A stretch of 64,000 bases of DNA from Pratylenchus scribneri (GCA_030063045.1 JAQSEB010000032.1:1364001-1428000); one strand, 5' to 3'; counted from the stretch's first letter, positions 49,801 to 61,174 are shown. Numbers and translations: made by a program. The notes: a model not told the origin generated them from the sequence alone.

Positions 49801-52800
49801 TTTTGTGTTTTCGCTTAGAATAATTCCGCCTGTTTTGTGTTTTCGCTTAAAATAATTCCGTCTCTTTTGTGTTTTCGCTTAGAATAATTCCGCCTGTTTT
49901 GTGTTTTCGCTTAAAATAATTCCGCCTGTTTTGTGTTTTCGCTTAAAATAATTCCGCCTGTTTTGTGTTTATACTTAGAATAATTCCGCCTGTTTTGTGT
50001 TTATACTTAGAATAATTCCGCCTGTTTTGTTTTTTCACTTAGAATAATTCCGCCTGTTTTGTGTTTATACTTAGAATAATTCCGCCTGTTTTGTGTTTTC
50101 GCTTAGAATAATTCCGCCTGTTTGTGTTTTCGCTTAGAATAATTCCGCCTGTTTGTGTTTTCGCTTAGAATAATTCCGCCTGTTTTGTGTTTCACTTAGA
50201 ATAATTCCGCCTGTTTTGTGTTTCACTTAGAATTCCTCCTGTTTGTGTTTTCGCTTAGAATAATTCCGCCTCTTTTGTATTTTCACTTAGAATAATTCCG
50301 CCTGTTTTGTGTTTATACTTAAGAATAATTCCGCCTGTTTTGTGTTTATACTTAGAATAATTCCGCCTGTTTTGTGTTTATACTTAGAATAATTCCGCCT
50401 GTTTTGTGTTTTCGCTTAGAATAATTCCGCCTGTTTTGTGTTTTCGCTTAGAATAATTCCGCCTGTTTTGTGTTTTCACTTAGAATAATTCCGCCTGTTT
50501 GTGTTTCATCTAACTAATTCTGCATGTCTGTCTTTCATCAAATAATTCTACCTGTTTTCACCATTTAAATTACTTGCAACTTTTTAGCACCTCCGCGAAT
50601 TGTGCAAGTCCCAAATTGGGAGGCGCCCTTACGACGAGTGCCATTCCCCGATTGGGATCCATTTGCAATGAATGCGCATAAAGAAAGTGATCAATTTGGG
50701 CATGGCCAAGGTCTAAATAAAATTCCTTCCAAATCATTTTGTCAATTCAGAATCACAAACTAATAATTCCCACATTTGGATTGTTTCTATGTTGTTAATT
50801 TTCCTTCTTTTGATGGCAATTTGTTGTTGTTGTTGTTTTTATGTGGGCAGAAAACGGAGAACGACAGAAAGTGCCGAATTTTTTGATGAAAGAACGGTGG
50901 AAGGAAAACCAGAAAAGAAGCCAATGTTGGGCAAAAGTAAATTATTGAATTTTGGATAATTGGAATTTACTCGGTTTTCAGTCAAATTGAAAGAAAATGG
51001 CATTGGAGAAAAGAGGGCATTGACAAAGGAAGAAGAATACCCAATTCAACTTCGCCTTCAACGTTTGCCTCCCAAATTAAATAAATATGGCACATTCCCC
51101 TTATCATTCAATAGGCCCGTTGAAGTCGCCGCCTCCTACATATTCGCCTATCAAAATCCCAAAAGTCAATGGTGAATTCACGGATCCAGCCCAAGTGAAG
51201 CCTCCAAGATCAATTTTACGCACTCCAGGCCAAAGGAAGAAGACGCCTCCTGCAGGCCCAAACAAAATTCCAGATCATTTTGAGAGAAATCCAGCAGGTC
51301 CAAAGGTCAGCCAGAAGGCATATATAAAATGGGCATAATGGCCATTTGGTAGAAGACTCTTGTGTAGAGCATTAAACTTAAATTCATTTAATACAATTTG
51401 GTGTCCTCTAGCAGAGCCAATTTGGCAATAATATTTTGGTTTAGTCTTTGAGGAAATATGGCTTCCGATTCCCGGAATAATGGTGAATTCATTTTGAATC
51501 ATTTTTTCAAATGTTTATGGCCATAACTTACCGAATTTTATTTAAATCTTCTTCCATTTCAATACTTTGGTTCCTCAATGACCATAAAATTTCACGCCTA
51601 AATGGAATGCTCTCGGATAAAATTGAATTAAAATATTCTTTTTCGATATTCATTCTCCCATCCTAGGCCCAATGTGATGAAAGTGCCGCAAGTAGCAGTG
51701 GAACAACAGCATATTTCACGGCGAATGATCATTTTGTCGGCGATTCATCGGCCACTTCATCATTTGTCAGTTTGGAACAACCCGATCCTCCTACAAATAT
51801 TGGAAACGATGATTCTTCTATAATTGGTGTCATTGCCAATGACAATGCTGAAGAAGATGATGACGACGGTTTTGGCGAGAAAGCGCCATCCGAATTAATG
51901 GACGAAAAAATGTAAATTTAATGAGAGGCATTCGGGTGGGTATACAAATTTTAACATAAATTGTGAGTATGTAGAGAACCAGTTTTTTGGTCAAAATTTG
52001 CTTTCCTCCACGTCAAAACTCATTAGGGAGTCTTTTCTGCACATTATTTTAATTTTTTTGAACATAGAAAAGCTGATGATGATGAACAATTCTCACATGT
52101 GCTCTGAAATATTCAACCTAATTATTTTTGATTTGTAAAATATAATTTTTCGATAATATATTTTTATTTTTTAAGTTTATTTAAATAGTGTTTAACATTA
52201 GCCCTTATATTTTCATTTCCTGTGTATCCAACAAATTCGGGCATAGAATAGGTATTCCTCCTTTTATATTTTTGGTAAAGATACAAAAGAATTGGAGAGG
52301 CAGAATGTAAATATGAATAGAAAGTGGGAGATCGCTGCCTCCTTTTCCTTCCCTTCATTCGTCGCCTGCCTGCTTCCCATAAAATTTCTTTGGACTCTTC
52401 ATTCACTTCTATATATATGACCTCGACAAATCGCCTTTTGTGTCGATCGCTTGGGCCGGTGTGCCCCCAAGGGCTGAGGGGGGCGCCGCATGGGCGGTAT
52501 TGGAGTTGTGAGTGTCCCTTTATCGTGGCGGGGAATGGTGAAGCAGGTTTTCCGGTGATGATCCGGCCGCGGTCATTGTTTGGATAAACTGCTGAACCAA
52601 ACAATTAGGGAAAGATTGGCTGTTCCTATTATAAAATGCCCCAATCTTCCACAACTCTAAATGGGGCCCCAAACACAGCCGGACAGAAATGTCAAAAACG
52701 TGCCTCGCTTTCCGGTGAAGCGGGCGATCGACCCAAATTTTTTTCATTTTTTTTTTAAATAGGAATAAAAATAACAAATAAAAAATGATCAAATAAACAA

Positions 52801-53070
52801 TTAATAAAATAAATGTTATTTTTTCTTTACAGGCTTGAATTGACCAATGGTGGCGGCGATGCCCTTTTTGATGAATCCTCTTCATCCTCATCCACTTCAT
52901 CCATTCAATTGCCCACCACTTCTCCATCCCAAAATGGGCCATCCTTTGCCAATTCGTCGATTTGTGCCGCGCCCGAAACACCGGAAACTTTGACAGCGGC
53001 CAGCAGAGCCGAAGGAGAGGAAGAAGCTGAAGAACAATCGACGCTCAACATTTCCGGCCAAAAGAATTAA
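40891..53070 (+). CDS. Caspr/neurexin-IV-like transmembrane receptor
   Basis: Neurexin-superfamily adhesion receptor (worm ITX-1/NLR-1 type). Exons: 40891-41080, 41444-41493, 41539-41659, 42354-42491, 42567-42712, 42763-42884, 43437-43561, 43614-43778, 44239-44770, 45227-45465, 46056-46219, 46268-46358, 46813-46989, 47042-47174, 47538-47739, 47783-47861, 48273-48825, 48876-49246, 49294-49488, 50588-50710, 50751-50936, 50982-51062, 51115-51305, 51667-51911 and 52833-53070; 1,618 aa in one frame. Signal peptide, EGF (about 122-166), fibrinogen-like part (FSCACRDKELYGCG, then ITLGPLEC), laminin-G, EGF, laminin-G, EGF, laminin-G with a long Glu/Lys-rich insert, Pro-rich stalk, TM (SMLLIFLLLMAICCCCCF, about 1314-1336), Pro/Ser/acidic tail. 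The discoidin domain and the first laminin-G domains of full-length Caspr are absent. Introns 1 and 11 are GC-AG. Reading past 51911 gives an alternative stop at 51915. Confidence 0.92.
41084..41376. repeat. foldback element family A, copy 6
   Basis: Near-intact ends ATTCTTTTGGCCATAGCTCA and TGAGCTATAGGCCAAAAAC. It begins four bases into Caspr-like intron 1, so the element supplies the sequence right after the GC donor. Confidence 0.85.
41897..42187. repeat. foldback element family A, copy 7
   Basis: TTTTGGTCATAACTAACGAG at the left, GTTGAGCTATGGTTAAAAGA at the right; diverged. In Caspr-like intron 3. Confidence 0.75.
43065..43380. repeat. foldback element family B, copy 2
   Basis: CAACTTGTCATGGCC at the left, TTGGCTATCAATTAATTATT and GATTCAGAAATGATTAAG inside, then AAGCTCTTTAATTTGATTAC at the right. 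In Caspr-like intron 42885-43436. Confidence 0.65.
45695..46003. repeat. foldback element family B, copy 3
   Basis: ACTCATCAATGACTGAACC and GAGCAGATTTTTGGCTATTT at the left are mirrored by AGATAGCCAAAAGTTTGTTC and AGCCTTTGATGAGTT at the right. In the Caspr-like intron before exon 11. Confidence 0.75.
46382..46690. repeat. foldback element family A, copy 8
   Basis: CCATTCTTTTGGCCATAAC at the left and GGCTTTCGAATGGCATATCG in the right arm. In a Caspr-like intron. Confidence 0.8.
47207..47456. repeat. foldback element family A, copy 9 (diverged)
   Basis: TTTTTGCCATAGTTCAACGA at the left and TATCGCCTCGCTAGGATATA at the right; the inner arms are poorly preserved. In a Caspr-like intron. Confidence 0.65.
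47908..48204. repeat. foldback element family A, copy 10
   Basis: GTCCTCTAAAAAGTAGCC and AAGGTGATAAACCATTGTAA in the left arm; the right end is GTTGAATTATGATCAAAAGA. In a Caspr-like intron. Confidence 0.75.
49528..50515 (+). repeat. minisatellite array 2, Caspr-like intron
   Basis: About 31 units of the array 1 repeat, same orientation, with local variants CCGTCTCTTTTGTG, TGTTTATACTTAG and TTTTCACTTAG grouped in runs. It fills intron 49489-50587 between the last extracellular exons. Confidence 0.97.
52433..52600. other. GC-rich island in last Caspr-like intron
   Basis: About 165 bp with words such as GGGGGGCGCCGCATGGGC and GATCCGGCCGCGGTC, strikingly GC-rich against its AT-rich neighbours. 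A second small patch (TTTCCGGTGAAGCGGGCGAT) is at 52710. Overlapping frames on both strands remain open, but I recognise no protein or known RNA. Confidence 0.5.
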
Positions 53071-53629
53071 TTTAAATTATTTTTAAATACTCAATTTGCC
53101 AGCAATCCAAATTATTATTATTTTTTTTTTGTTATTTTATTCCTGATCTCGATAAAGGCGAGAGGATTTTAGTGGGCAAGAGAATTTTGATGAGTAAATT
53201 TTGCCGCCTTTTTCCTCCTTTTTTCGTTGATCCCAAAATTGGCCTTTCAAATGGCGGGGATAATTCCGCCCAATTCGCCACATTTTCGCCTTTTTTGGAT
53301 TGGCACAAAAGCTGGAATATTCCCTCATTTTTCCTTTTGGATATTTGAGCCGACCATTCCATTCCCCCACATTGCCAAATCCGAGAGCAGTAGAAAATGT
53401 GCTCGGTGGTCGAATTTGGCGGGAGCAAAGGAAATTGAACCTTCCTTTCTTCATCCATTCATTCATATTTGGTGAATGCACCTGCTGCTGCATCACAAAT
53501 CCAGCTAATGGATTTGCATAAATTTGTATGGCACCCAAAAATATTTTTCAAGACAAAAAAGTTGGGTTTATACTTGAGACATAAATGTTTCATTTTCTGG
53601 AGCCAATTTTCAATGTCAATGTGAATGAA

Positions 53630-53965
53630 CCCCAACTTGTCGTCAATATAATAATTCAACAAGGATTGAAAAAATTTTAATGATTTTGTTATAAAATTAA
53701 ATAGCAAACTTTTGATGACTATCTAATGTAATTATTTTATTAAATTGATTCAGAAATGGTGAAGTTTTGCTCAAAAACAATCAAAAAAAATGACCATTAT
53801 TATTTATCAGCGAAATTGTCAGCAATTTTTTGGCAATAATTTCATTAATTCTGAATCAAATTAAATAAATTTAATATTTTCGGATAGCCAAAAGTCTGTT
53901 TTTTAATTTGATAATAAAATCATTAAAATTGCTCCAGTTTTTGATGAATTATGATTAAAGGGGCC
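53630..53965. repeat. foldback element family B, copy 4
   Basis: CAACTTGTCGTCAATATAAT at the left; arms AATTTTAATGATTTTGTTAT and ATAATAAAATCATTAAAATT are reverse complements, as are GATTCAGAAATGG and AATTCTGAATC. Confidence 0.8.
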
Positions 53966-54572
53966 GGCGTCAAAATTTGGACTGCCCCTTTACAATGTTT
54001 TATCCAAATTTATTGATCTCATCAATGCCAAATTTGATTCTCTTTTTATTCTTCTGTGCCACAAAATTCGCGCCTACAATTTCTTCTATTTTCCTCTTTT
54101 TTGCCATCGGCCAACATCACACTTGACTCCGCCTCAATTATTTCCCCATCAAATCCAAAAGAGAAGGGAAAGAAGGGAAGAGGATTACGGTAAGGGAAGT
54201 GGGGAGGGAGGGAAAAGGGGAAGGGAATGCTGGAAATGGGAGAGGAAGGGAAGATTGGCCTAAAAGGAAGGAAGCAAAAATTGTGGTCCGGCATTGGCAC
54301 CGAAGGGATGAAATGTAAAAAGGAAGGAATGGAAGGAAATTGGACAAGCAAAACAAAACAAAAGGCCAACCCTGGCGGGGTCAAGTGGAATATGAAAGGA
54401 GGATAAAAGAGGGGAATTAGACATTGAAAGTTGCTTCTCAATCCATAAAATCCAATTATTGGACCTATTCGTGGTAATTGGATTATGAATTTTGATTTTT
54501 GAATTGTTTAATCCATTTTTAACTTCATAATCCTGGTAGGGGACTTCAATATCGCTATTTCAATATCTTGAA

Positions 54573-54857
54573 CATTCTTTTGGCCATATCTCAGCGAGAT
54601 GAGAGCCAATCTGGGAAGGTAATATACCATTCGAAAGCCCTAAATGTATTACAAAAAGTGGCTTTAATAAATTTTAAACATTCGGATTTTAGAAAAAATT
54701 ACATGTATTTGAATGAAATACACTCAAATTTTTTAGGAAAAGCTGCTTATTTTATAAATTATCTTATTAAATTTTGATAAATTAATTAAGCCACTTTTTC
54801 TAAATAAATATATCCATCTCCTAAATGATTTTCGCCTCGCTGTGTTATTCTCAAAAT
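54573..54857. repeat. foldback element family A, copy 11
   Basis: CATTCTTTTGGCCATATCTC at the left, TTCGCCTCGCTGTGTTATTC at the right, with the conserved AAAAAGTGGCTTTAATAA core. Confidence 0.8.
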
Positions 54858-55616
54858 TCAGCTCGGGTAGTGAAGAGGCGGTACCATATAGCCTCTTTCC
54901 ATTTAATCTACCAATTTTGACCAATTTTTGGCCAATTTTTGACCATTTAAACCATTCCCATTCCATGCCTAAATTTCCCTAAATCCATCCTCCAAACTTT
55001 ATCCCACCCATTTACCCGCCCCAATTCTTCCTCTTCTCCGTCTGCTATTTTCGAGAATCAAACCCAAATCTCACAAATTCATTCCCTTAAGGCGCAATTA
55101 AAATTTTTGTGTTTGGTTGTTTTGGCCGCAAACATGTGTTTGGCTGATTCCCTCCCCTCTTTCACACTAAAATCCCAATTAAATTTTTCTGTCCCTTTGA
55201 TTTTGGCCGGTGGATTCGCCTTTTGGGTTATGGCCTCATCCCTTTCCCTTTCCCTTTGCCATCGCATCATAGCCATATATTTCGAATTCCCAATGAGTGG
55301 AAATTTTTAATGAGAATTTTTTGTGTAGCCAATTAAAAAGTACAAAAGCCACAAAAAAATGCGCGTAAGAATTCTAATTGGCCGCATTTTTAGGAAAAGT
55401 TTTGAAAAATATTTGGGAATTTGTGTCATCGAGGGAATACAAAAATATATAAAATGGCAAATTCGGAGGGGAAATGGCAAATGCCTAACAAAACATCCTT
55501 CCATTTTAATGAGCATTCATTCATCATACCAGCATCTGATGAAATTCAGAAATATATGCCAACTTCATTCAACAACGATTTAAAGGAAATTGGCATTTTA
55601 TCTGAATGCCTGCTCA

Positions 55617-55735
55617 GATATTTAGCCCATAGTTCAATGAGGCTATAGCCAATTTTATAAAGCTATATATTTTTCGAAAGCTCTGACTTTCCTCTATAAA
55701 GTGGCTTCATAATATTCTTTGAATTCAGAAGAAAA
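55617..55735. repeat. foldback family A, left-arm fragment
   Basis: TTTAGCCCATAGTTCAATGA to CCTCTATAAAGTGGCTTCAT, without a matching right arm before the next copy. Confidence 0.65.
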
Positions 55736-55798
55736 TGGATAAATTTCCCCTTAAAAAAGATGATTAACATGTCTGATGATAAGCCAATCTGATGCCAA

Positions 55799-56106
55799 TA
55801 TTTTTGGCCCATAGCTCAACGAGGCTATGGCCAAACAGAGAAGGCGATATACCATTCGAAAGATTTAACTTTCCTTTAAAGAAAAAGTGCTTTGTTTATT
55901 TAAATTAGATTTAAAATTTAGACAATTAGAACTCAAATTTATATGAATGGGATAGCTCGAGTTGTAAGATAAAATGCCATCTTTTCTGCAATGTATTATT
56001 TAATTCAAAAATTTTAATGAAGCCACTTTATAAAGGAAATGTAGGCCTTTCGAATGGCATATCCCCTTTCCGAATTGGCTTTAGCCATTTTTAGTTATGA
56101 CCCTTT
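55799..56106. repeat. foldback element family A, copy 12
   Basis: TTTTTGGCCCATAGCTCAAC and GGCGATATACCATTCGAAAG at the left; GGCCTTTCGAATGGCATATC in the right arm. Confidence 0.8.
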
Positions 56107-56666
56107 TAATGCAACGTTGGAATCATCTCGTTAATTTCGATGCCCACTGGCCACCCAATTAGTAATATGGATTTATCCCATTAAATTCTAATTGTAAGTG
56201 AAAGCTTAATGAAAGGGTCCAAAATTCAAAGTGCCAGCAGCCATTCAAAAAGGGCGCAATCAACGGTAGGCAGATTACCCCCAAAATTATCCAAAATCCC
56301 CAATGAAATGATTATTTTGTTGGTGGGATTATGTGAGGAGGCTGGAGGGATATTTTGGTGGGATTTTGTTGGGATTGTGCAACACCCAAATAATGAAGTG
56401 GCTGGAAATTTGATGATGAGGTGATGATCGGGGGCAAAGGGTGGTTGAATGAGGGGATTATCCATTCTGGGGTTGGCGCAAAACAATTATCCAACCAATT
56501 TATTTATAACAGAATGCGAATTATTTTGTCGCATAAAATTTTCTGTTGGGTGTCCAAATTTTTTAATGGCCAATTTGAGTCCTTTTTCCTCTTAATTTTC
56601 AGGAATTCCCTCCCTCCCCTCCCCTTCTCCATTTTCTTTTCCACATTTTCTTCGGGGCTCATTTTA

Positions 56667-59600
56667 ATGTTGTTTTTCCCGCCCACCGCCGAGTTGGCTT
56701 CTTCGACAGCAGCCACCTTGGATCCAATGGCAATGGACAGCAGCTTTTTGTTGGGCGGCGCCTTGATGCCCCCGCCCAGTGCCATCCAACAGCAGCAACA
56801 ACAACAGGTGAGTATTGAGCCCAAAATGCCATGAATACTATGGCCATAATCTTATTCTTAACAAGAAAGTCTTTAATTGGCCACTTTTGATAAAATTTTG
56901 CCTAATTTTAGTCCATAGTATGCGTAAACTTAAACCGCCATTTTTATATGCCAAAAGTCCATGCCTCGGAAATAAGGTTATAAGTTCTAGTTTTTCGGTA
57001 CCTTTAGCTATATTTATATCCCCCTTTTAGAGACATATCCTATAACTTAACTAGACATTACTTTGTAGGAAATTTAATGAACTTTTTGTGTTGTTAAAGT
57101 GGTTTAGTAGTAGGCATACTTTGGAATTAAAATTAGGCAAAGTTGCATCGGATTAATATTTTAAGTTCATGTATTTGCTTTAATTATGTCAGATTTATAT
57201 GCTTCATTCTACAGGTTCAAAGCCTCCAATTGCAGCAACAAATCTTCGCCATGGAACAACAACTTCAGCAACAAACATTTCTGCCAGCCGATGGAGGGCC
57301 TCCTCCCCCTCCTTCCACATTTTTTCCACTTTTCAATCCATCAACAACAATGGACGCCAATTTAGGAATATTACCGTCACCTTCACTTCAACAAATGTCA
57401 GAAAGAGTTGCCATCGATGAAAATTTGAAGACGGTGGAAAATTCACATTTGGTAAGGCTATATTTGAGGAAGGAAAGTTTTTTGGCAATATTTCAACAAT
57501 GAAATAACCAATCGGGGAAGGCGATATACCATTGGAAAGCACTAAAAGTCCTCTAAAAAGTGGCATTTTAGTTTTTATTAAAACTAATTACACCTTGCAG
57601 AAAAAGCGAATTTATCTCCAAAAATTTAGGTTTATGTACACAAAGATGAATAATTAAATTAAAAAGAAGAATTTCATAGCAATTTAATAGCCACTTTTTA
57701 GAGGACTTAAAGAGCTTCACAATGGCATAAAGCCTTCCCAGATTGGCTATAGTCTCGTTGAGCTGTGGACCAAAAACTAATATAAACTTATAAAAATCCT
57801 CCTATATAACTTAATGATCTACCATTTCTTTCAGCAGCCAATTTATCAATCGCAGGGCAATCTGCTTATGCAGGTACATATCAGCCAATTCGCCTCCATT
57901 TCCCCCTCCGCAACTTTCAGTCAATTTTGCCATCCTCCATTTCGGCATCATCATTTCCCCCTCCAATTTCCACCGGTGACCAATTGAATCCGCCCCCTCC
58001 TCCACATATGGCAATGCCTCCAACCGGGCCATGTGGGCTTTGTCGGCTGCCAATTTTGGAAAAGAATTTCCTCCTAATCGATGCCCAAAGTTGGCATTTG
58101 AACTGTGTGCATTGCGCGGATTGTGGCCAAAATTTGGAACAGTTGGGGTCGACATGTTTTGCCAAAGATGGATTCCTCTACTGTCGTCGAGATTATTTGG
58201 CCAAATTTGGCAAACATTGCCAAAGATGTGGCATCCCTATTGAGCGGGGTGAATTGGTGATGCGAGTGCCCCAGCAGATGCCATCCACAGCAGCCACAAT
58301 GCCTCAAAGCACATCCGCCGATTCCAGCATTTTTCACGTCCATTGTCCGTGTTTCCTTTCGCTCTTTTCCCTTTACAGTATTCTTTTTTGTAGGTTTCAC
58401 CTGTATTTTTTGTGGACAAATGTTGACCCCCGGTGAACAATACACAGCTGGTCCCGTGGAACAGCCTGGTGGAACACTTTTTTGCCGAGGTATTTAGTGA
58501 TAAATTCATAATTATTATTCTTCAAGGATTACAGAATTGATTAAGTTGACCAAAAAATCTAGAGAAATTTTTCTAATTCATAAAAAAGGTTTTTTAATTG
58601 GTATTTTTGGGCATAACTCTGTCAATTTGTAATCAATTAAATATAATTAATAGTATTTAATAGCCAATAGTCGGCTCTTTAAAATGATTACAAAAAACAT
58701 CAAAATTTGATTCAGTCTTTGATGAGTAATTAAAAATTGCGCCAAATTGGGCCGAAAATATTAAAGTGTATATTTTTCTTAATTATTTATAAATATTTTG
58801 GAATTTTTAGCCACTGAATTTTAGCTATAATACCTATTCTCTATAAATATTTCATAATTCAATTCCCTTTCCTTTTTAGCCCATTTCCACATGAATCCGA
58901 ACAGTCAGCCTCCATTTGGCCCTCCTCCTGCCCAATTCCAATCGACCATGAATTCACTGGGTGGAAATTCAGAAGAGGAGGTTGCAAATTGTAGAAAGCA
59001 TTTTACCCCAATTTTTTGCTGAATTTTCAGCCTCGTTTCTTGTTGGTCGAATTGAAGGATGCGGAAGGAGGGAAAAGTGAATTGACCGACACGCATCATT
59101 CGCCTTCAAACCAATTTATTGGCCAACAAATTGAGGCGAACAAGGAAAATCCGTCGGCAACTGAATTGAATGGTACGTTGGAATTTGGAAATGTGAAGGA
59201 CTTATGGCAATTAGCCAAATTAGCCCAATCCCCAATTTCATTACAATCGAAATTGAACTTTTCATTTTTCATATGCCATTTCAGTATTTTTCAATATTTG
59301 GCTTATTATTTTGGCCATAGCTCAACGAGGCAGTAACGAATTTGGGAAGTCAATATACAAATTTAAAACCCAAATTGTCCTATATAAAAAGGCTTATAAA
59401 TTTTTATGTTATCTGATATTAATTAAAAGAATTTATAGGCCATTTAGTAATACTTAAACTCTAGCTTTTTGAGGAAAAGCTACTTTTTTTTACAAAATAT
59501 ATAAGTTTTCAAAAAATTAGAAAAGCCCCACTTTTTAGAGTACATTCAGGGCTTTCAAATGATATATTGATTTCTTAAATTGGTTAATTTCTTACAGAGT

Positions 59601-61174
59601 TACAGCCAAAAGAATGACTCCAGGTACATTTTCTTCGGGTCCCTTCCCCTCACCCCAGTACCGTATTTTTTTTATTTTCCCTGGCTGTCCCCGCACTAAT
59701 TGGCATTGTTTGCCCATAGGCCACATTTTCGCATTAAAAGAGAGGCTGTGAGAGGGATTATATTTTGTATTTGCTGAAAGGAATGAGCAAAAAATGGGAC
59801 CTTTGGACAGGAAAAATATTGGCCAAAATTAAATAATTTTTTTTTCAGACCACCAATTGGCCACCGCCCAACAAAATGGAGGCAGTCCAACATCCATTGA
59901 GGATTTTGGATGTTGTACCACAAATTCCAACGATGCCCATTCCTCAAATGGAGGCGGCTCATCCAGCCAAAAGCAGAAGAGAATGCGGACCAGTTTCAAG
60001 CATCATCAAGTTAGCCTCCAAACTCAAAACAAATTTAATTCAGTGCATCGCAGCTGCGCACAATGAAACACTATTTCAATTTAAACCACAATCCAGATGC
60101 AAAAGATTTGAAGCAATTGGCCATGAAAACGGGGCTAACCAAAAGAGTTTTGCAGGCAAGTTTTTTTGACATGAAAAGAGGATGATTGAATATCGACGAT
60201 TAAGTACCAATGCCGTTCTTTTTGACCATAACTCAACAAGGAAGCAATCAATTTAAGAAGGCTTTATGCCAAATGAAAGCCAGAAATGTCTTCTAAAAAG
60301 TGGCCTATATAATTTTTGAAAACTTACAAAATTTTGTAAAATAAGCGACTTTTCCTCAAAAAATTTAAATTTATTATACACAAATACAAATTACTAAATT
60401 AAAAAAATATCAAATTCATAATAATTTTAAAGCCACTTTATAGAGGAATTTTAGGGCTTTCAAATGATATCTTGCCTTTCAAGTCAAGATTGGCTAAGGC
60501 CTCTTTGAGCTATAAGCCAAAAATAAATGCGGACTTTATCTACGATACTCAATTGACCCTACCCTTTTGAAATTAATTCAAGAAGTGAAATAATATTTTT
60601 TTTTGTTTTTTTTCAGGTTTGGTTTCAGGTCAGTTTGGCTGATTTGTATAATAAACTAAAATGGCTTTTTGGAAAAATAAATTTTGACAAAAATTTTGCC
60701 ATTTCAAGAATGCTCGGGCCAAATATCGTCGAAGTCAGCAGCACAAAATTGGTGGTACATCAATTTGCGGTGGTGGCATAATTGATGCACAAACGGCGTC
60801 CATTTCCCATAATCCTCAACAAATTCTCCTGCCAATGGGCCCAAATGGCGGTTATCATCAACAACCGGAACAGCAACAAATGAATTCGATGCCATCGATG
60901 ATTGTTGGCCAAGCGCAAATTGGCCAAATTGAAACGGAAATGGGGGTAAAATAATGAACAATAATTTCAAATTTAATTTAATTTCCATAATTAATAGCAA
61001 TTCCCAATGTCCCTTCCGGCCCAACATCCACCTCCTCCAATTCTATGCTCCAATCCAAAGGCAAATTCGTTGAGTCCATTGGACGATGGTGGTTCCTCCT
61101 CAACAATGGGAGCCTCCTCAATTTCGTTGAATGCATCCGCCGATGAACAAAGCAGCGAGAATAGTTTTCAATGA
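56667..61174 (+). CDS. ttx-3: LIM-homeodomain transcription factor TTX-3 (LHX2/9, Apterous)
   Basis: Nuclear LIM-HD factor of neuronal identity. Exons: 56667-56807, 57215-57451, 57835-57873, 57921-58344, 58394-58489, 58880-58980, 59031-59172, 59849-60009, 60054-60155, 60617-60628 (12 bp), 60709-60945 and 60998-61174 (622 aa, in frame). Gln/Pro-rich N-terminus, LIM1 from CGLCRLPI (about 176), LIM2 from CQRCGIPI, then a linker and a homeodomain KRMRTSFKHHQ|LRTMKHYFNL...LTKRVLQ|VWFQ|NARAKYRR nearly identical to LHX2/9. Exon 10 encodes only VWFQ of recognition helix 3. LIM2 carries an extra ~18-residue Pro/Ser/Thr insert before FHVHC. Donor of intron 9 is CAG|GCAAGT (GC-AG). Introns hold family A and B elements. 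Confidence 0.96.
57480..57777. repeat. foldback element family A, copy 13
   Basis: GGCGATATACCATTGGAAAG and AAAAGTCCTCTAAAAAGTGG in the left arm; CGTTGAGCTGTGGACCAAAA at the right. In ttx-3 intron 2. Confidence 0.8.
58515..58745. repeat. foldback element family B, copy 5 (left arm eroded)
   Basis: Right arm is clear: AATAGCCAATAGTCGGCTCT and GATTCAGTCTTTGATGAGTA. In the ttx-3 intron before exon 6. Confidence 0.6.
59307..59616. repeat. foldback element family A, copy 14
   Basis: TTTTGGCCATAGCTCAACGA at the left, GAGTTACAGCCAAAAGAATG at the right. In ttx-3 intron 7. Confidence 0.8.
60215..60524. repeat. foldback element family A, copy 15
   Basis: TTTTTGACCATAACTCAACA and TCTAAAAAGTGGCC at the left; TTTGAGCTATAAGCCAAAAA at the right. 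It lies in the intron that splits homeodomain helix 3, directly before the 12 bp microexon. Confidence 0.8.

Larger units (their letters stand above)
53071..56666. other. intergenic, Caspr-like 3' end to ttx-3
   Basis: Contains foldback copies (B at 53630; A at 54573, 55617 and 55799). A minus-strand frame at 53137-53538 (133 codons, stop overlapping AATAAA) is considered in the findings. No other credible exon was seen. Confidence 0.55.

Noticed and set aside
54046..54441. 131-codon minus-strand frame
   Set aside because: Mostly Pro/Phe/Ser translation of purine-rich DNA; only the last ~35 codons look protein-like and no splice partner was found.
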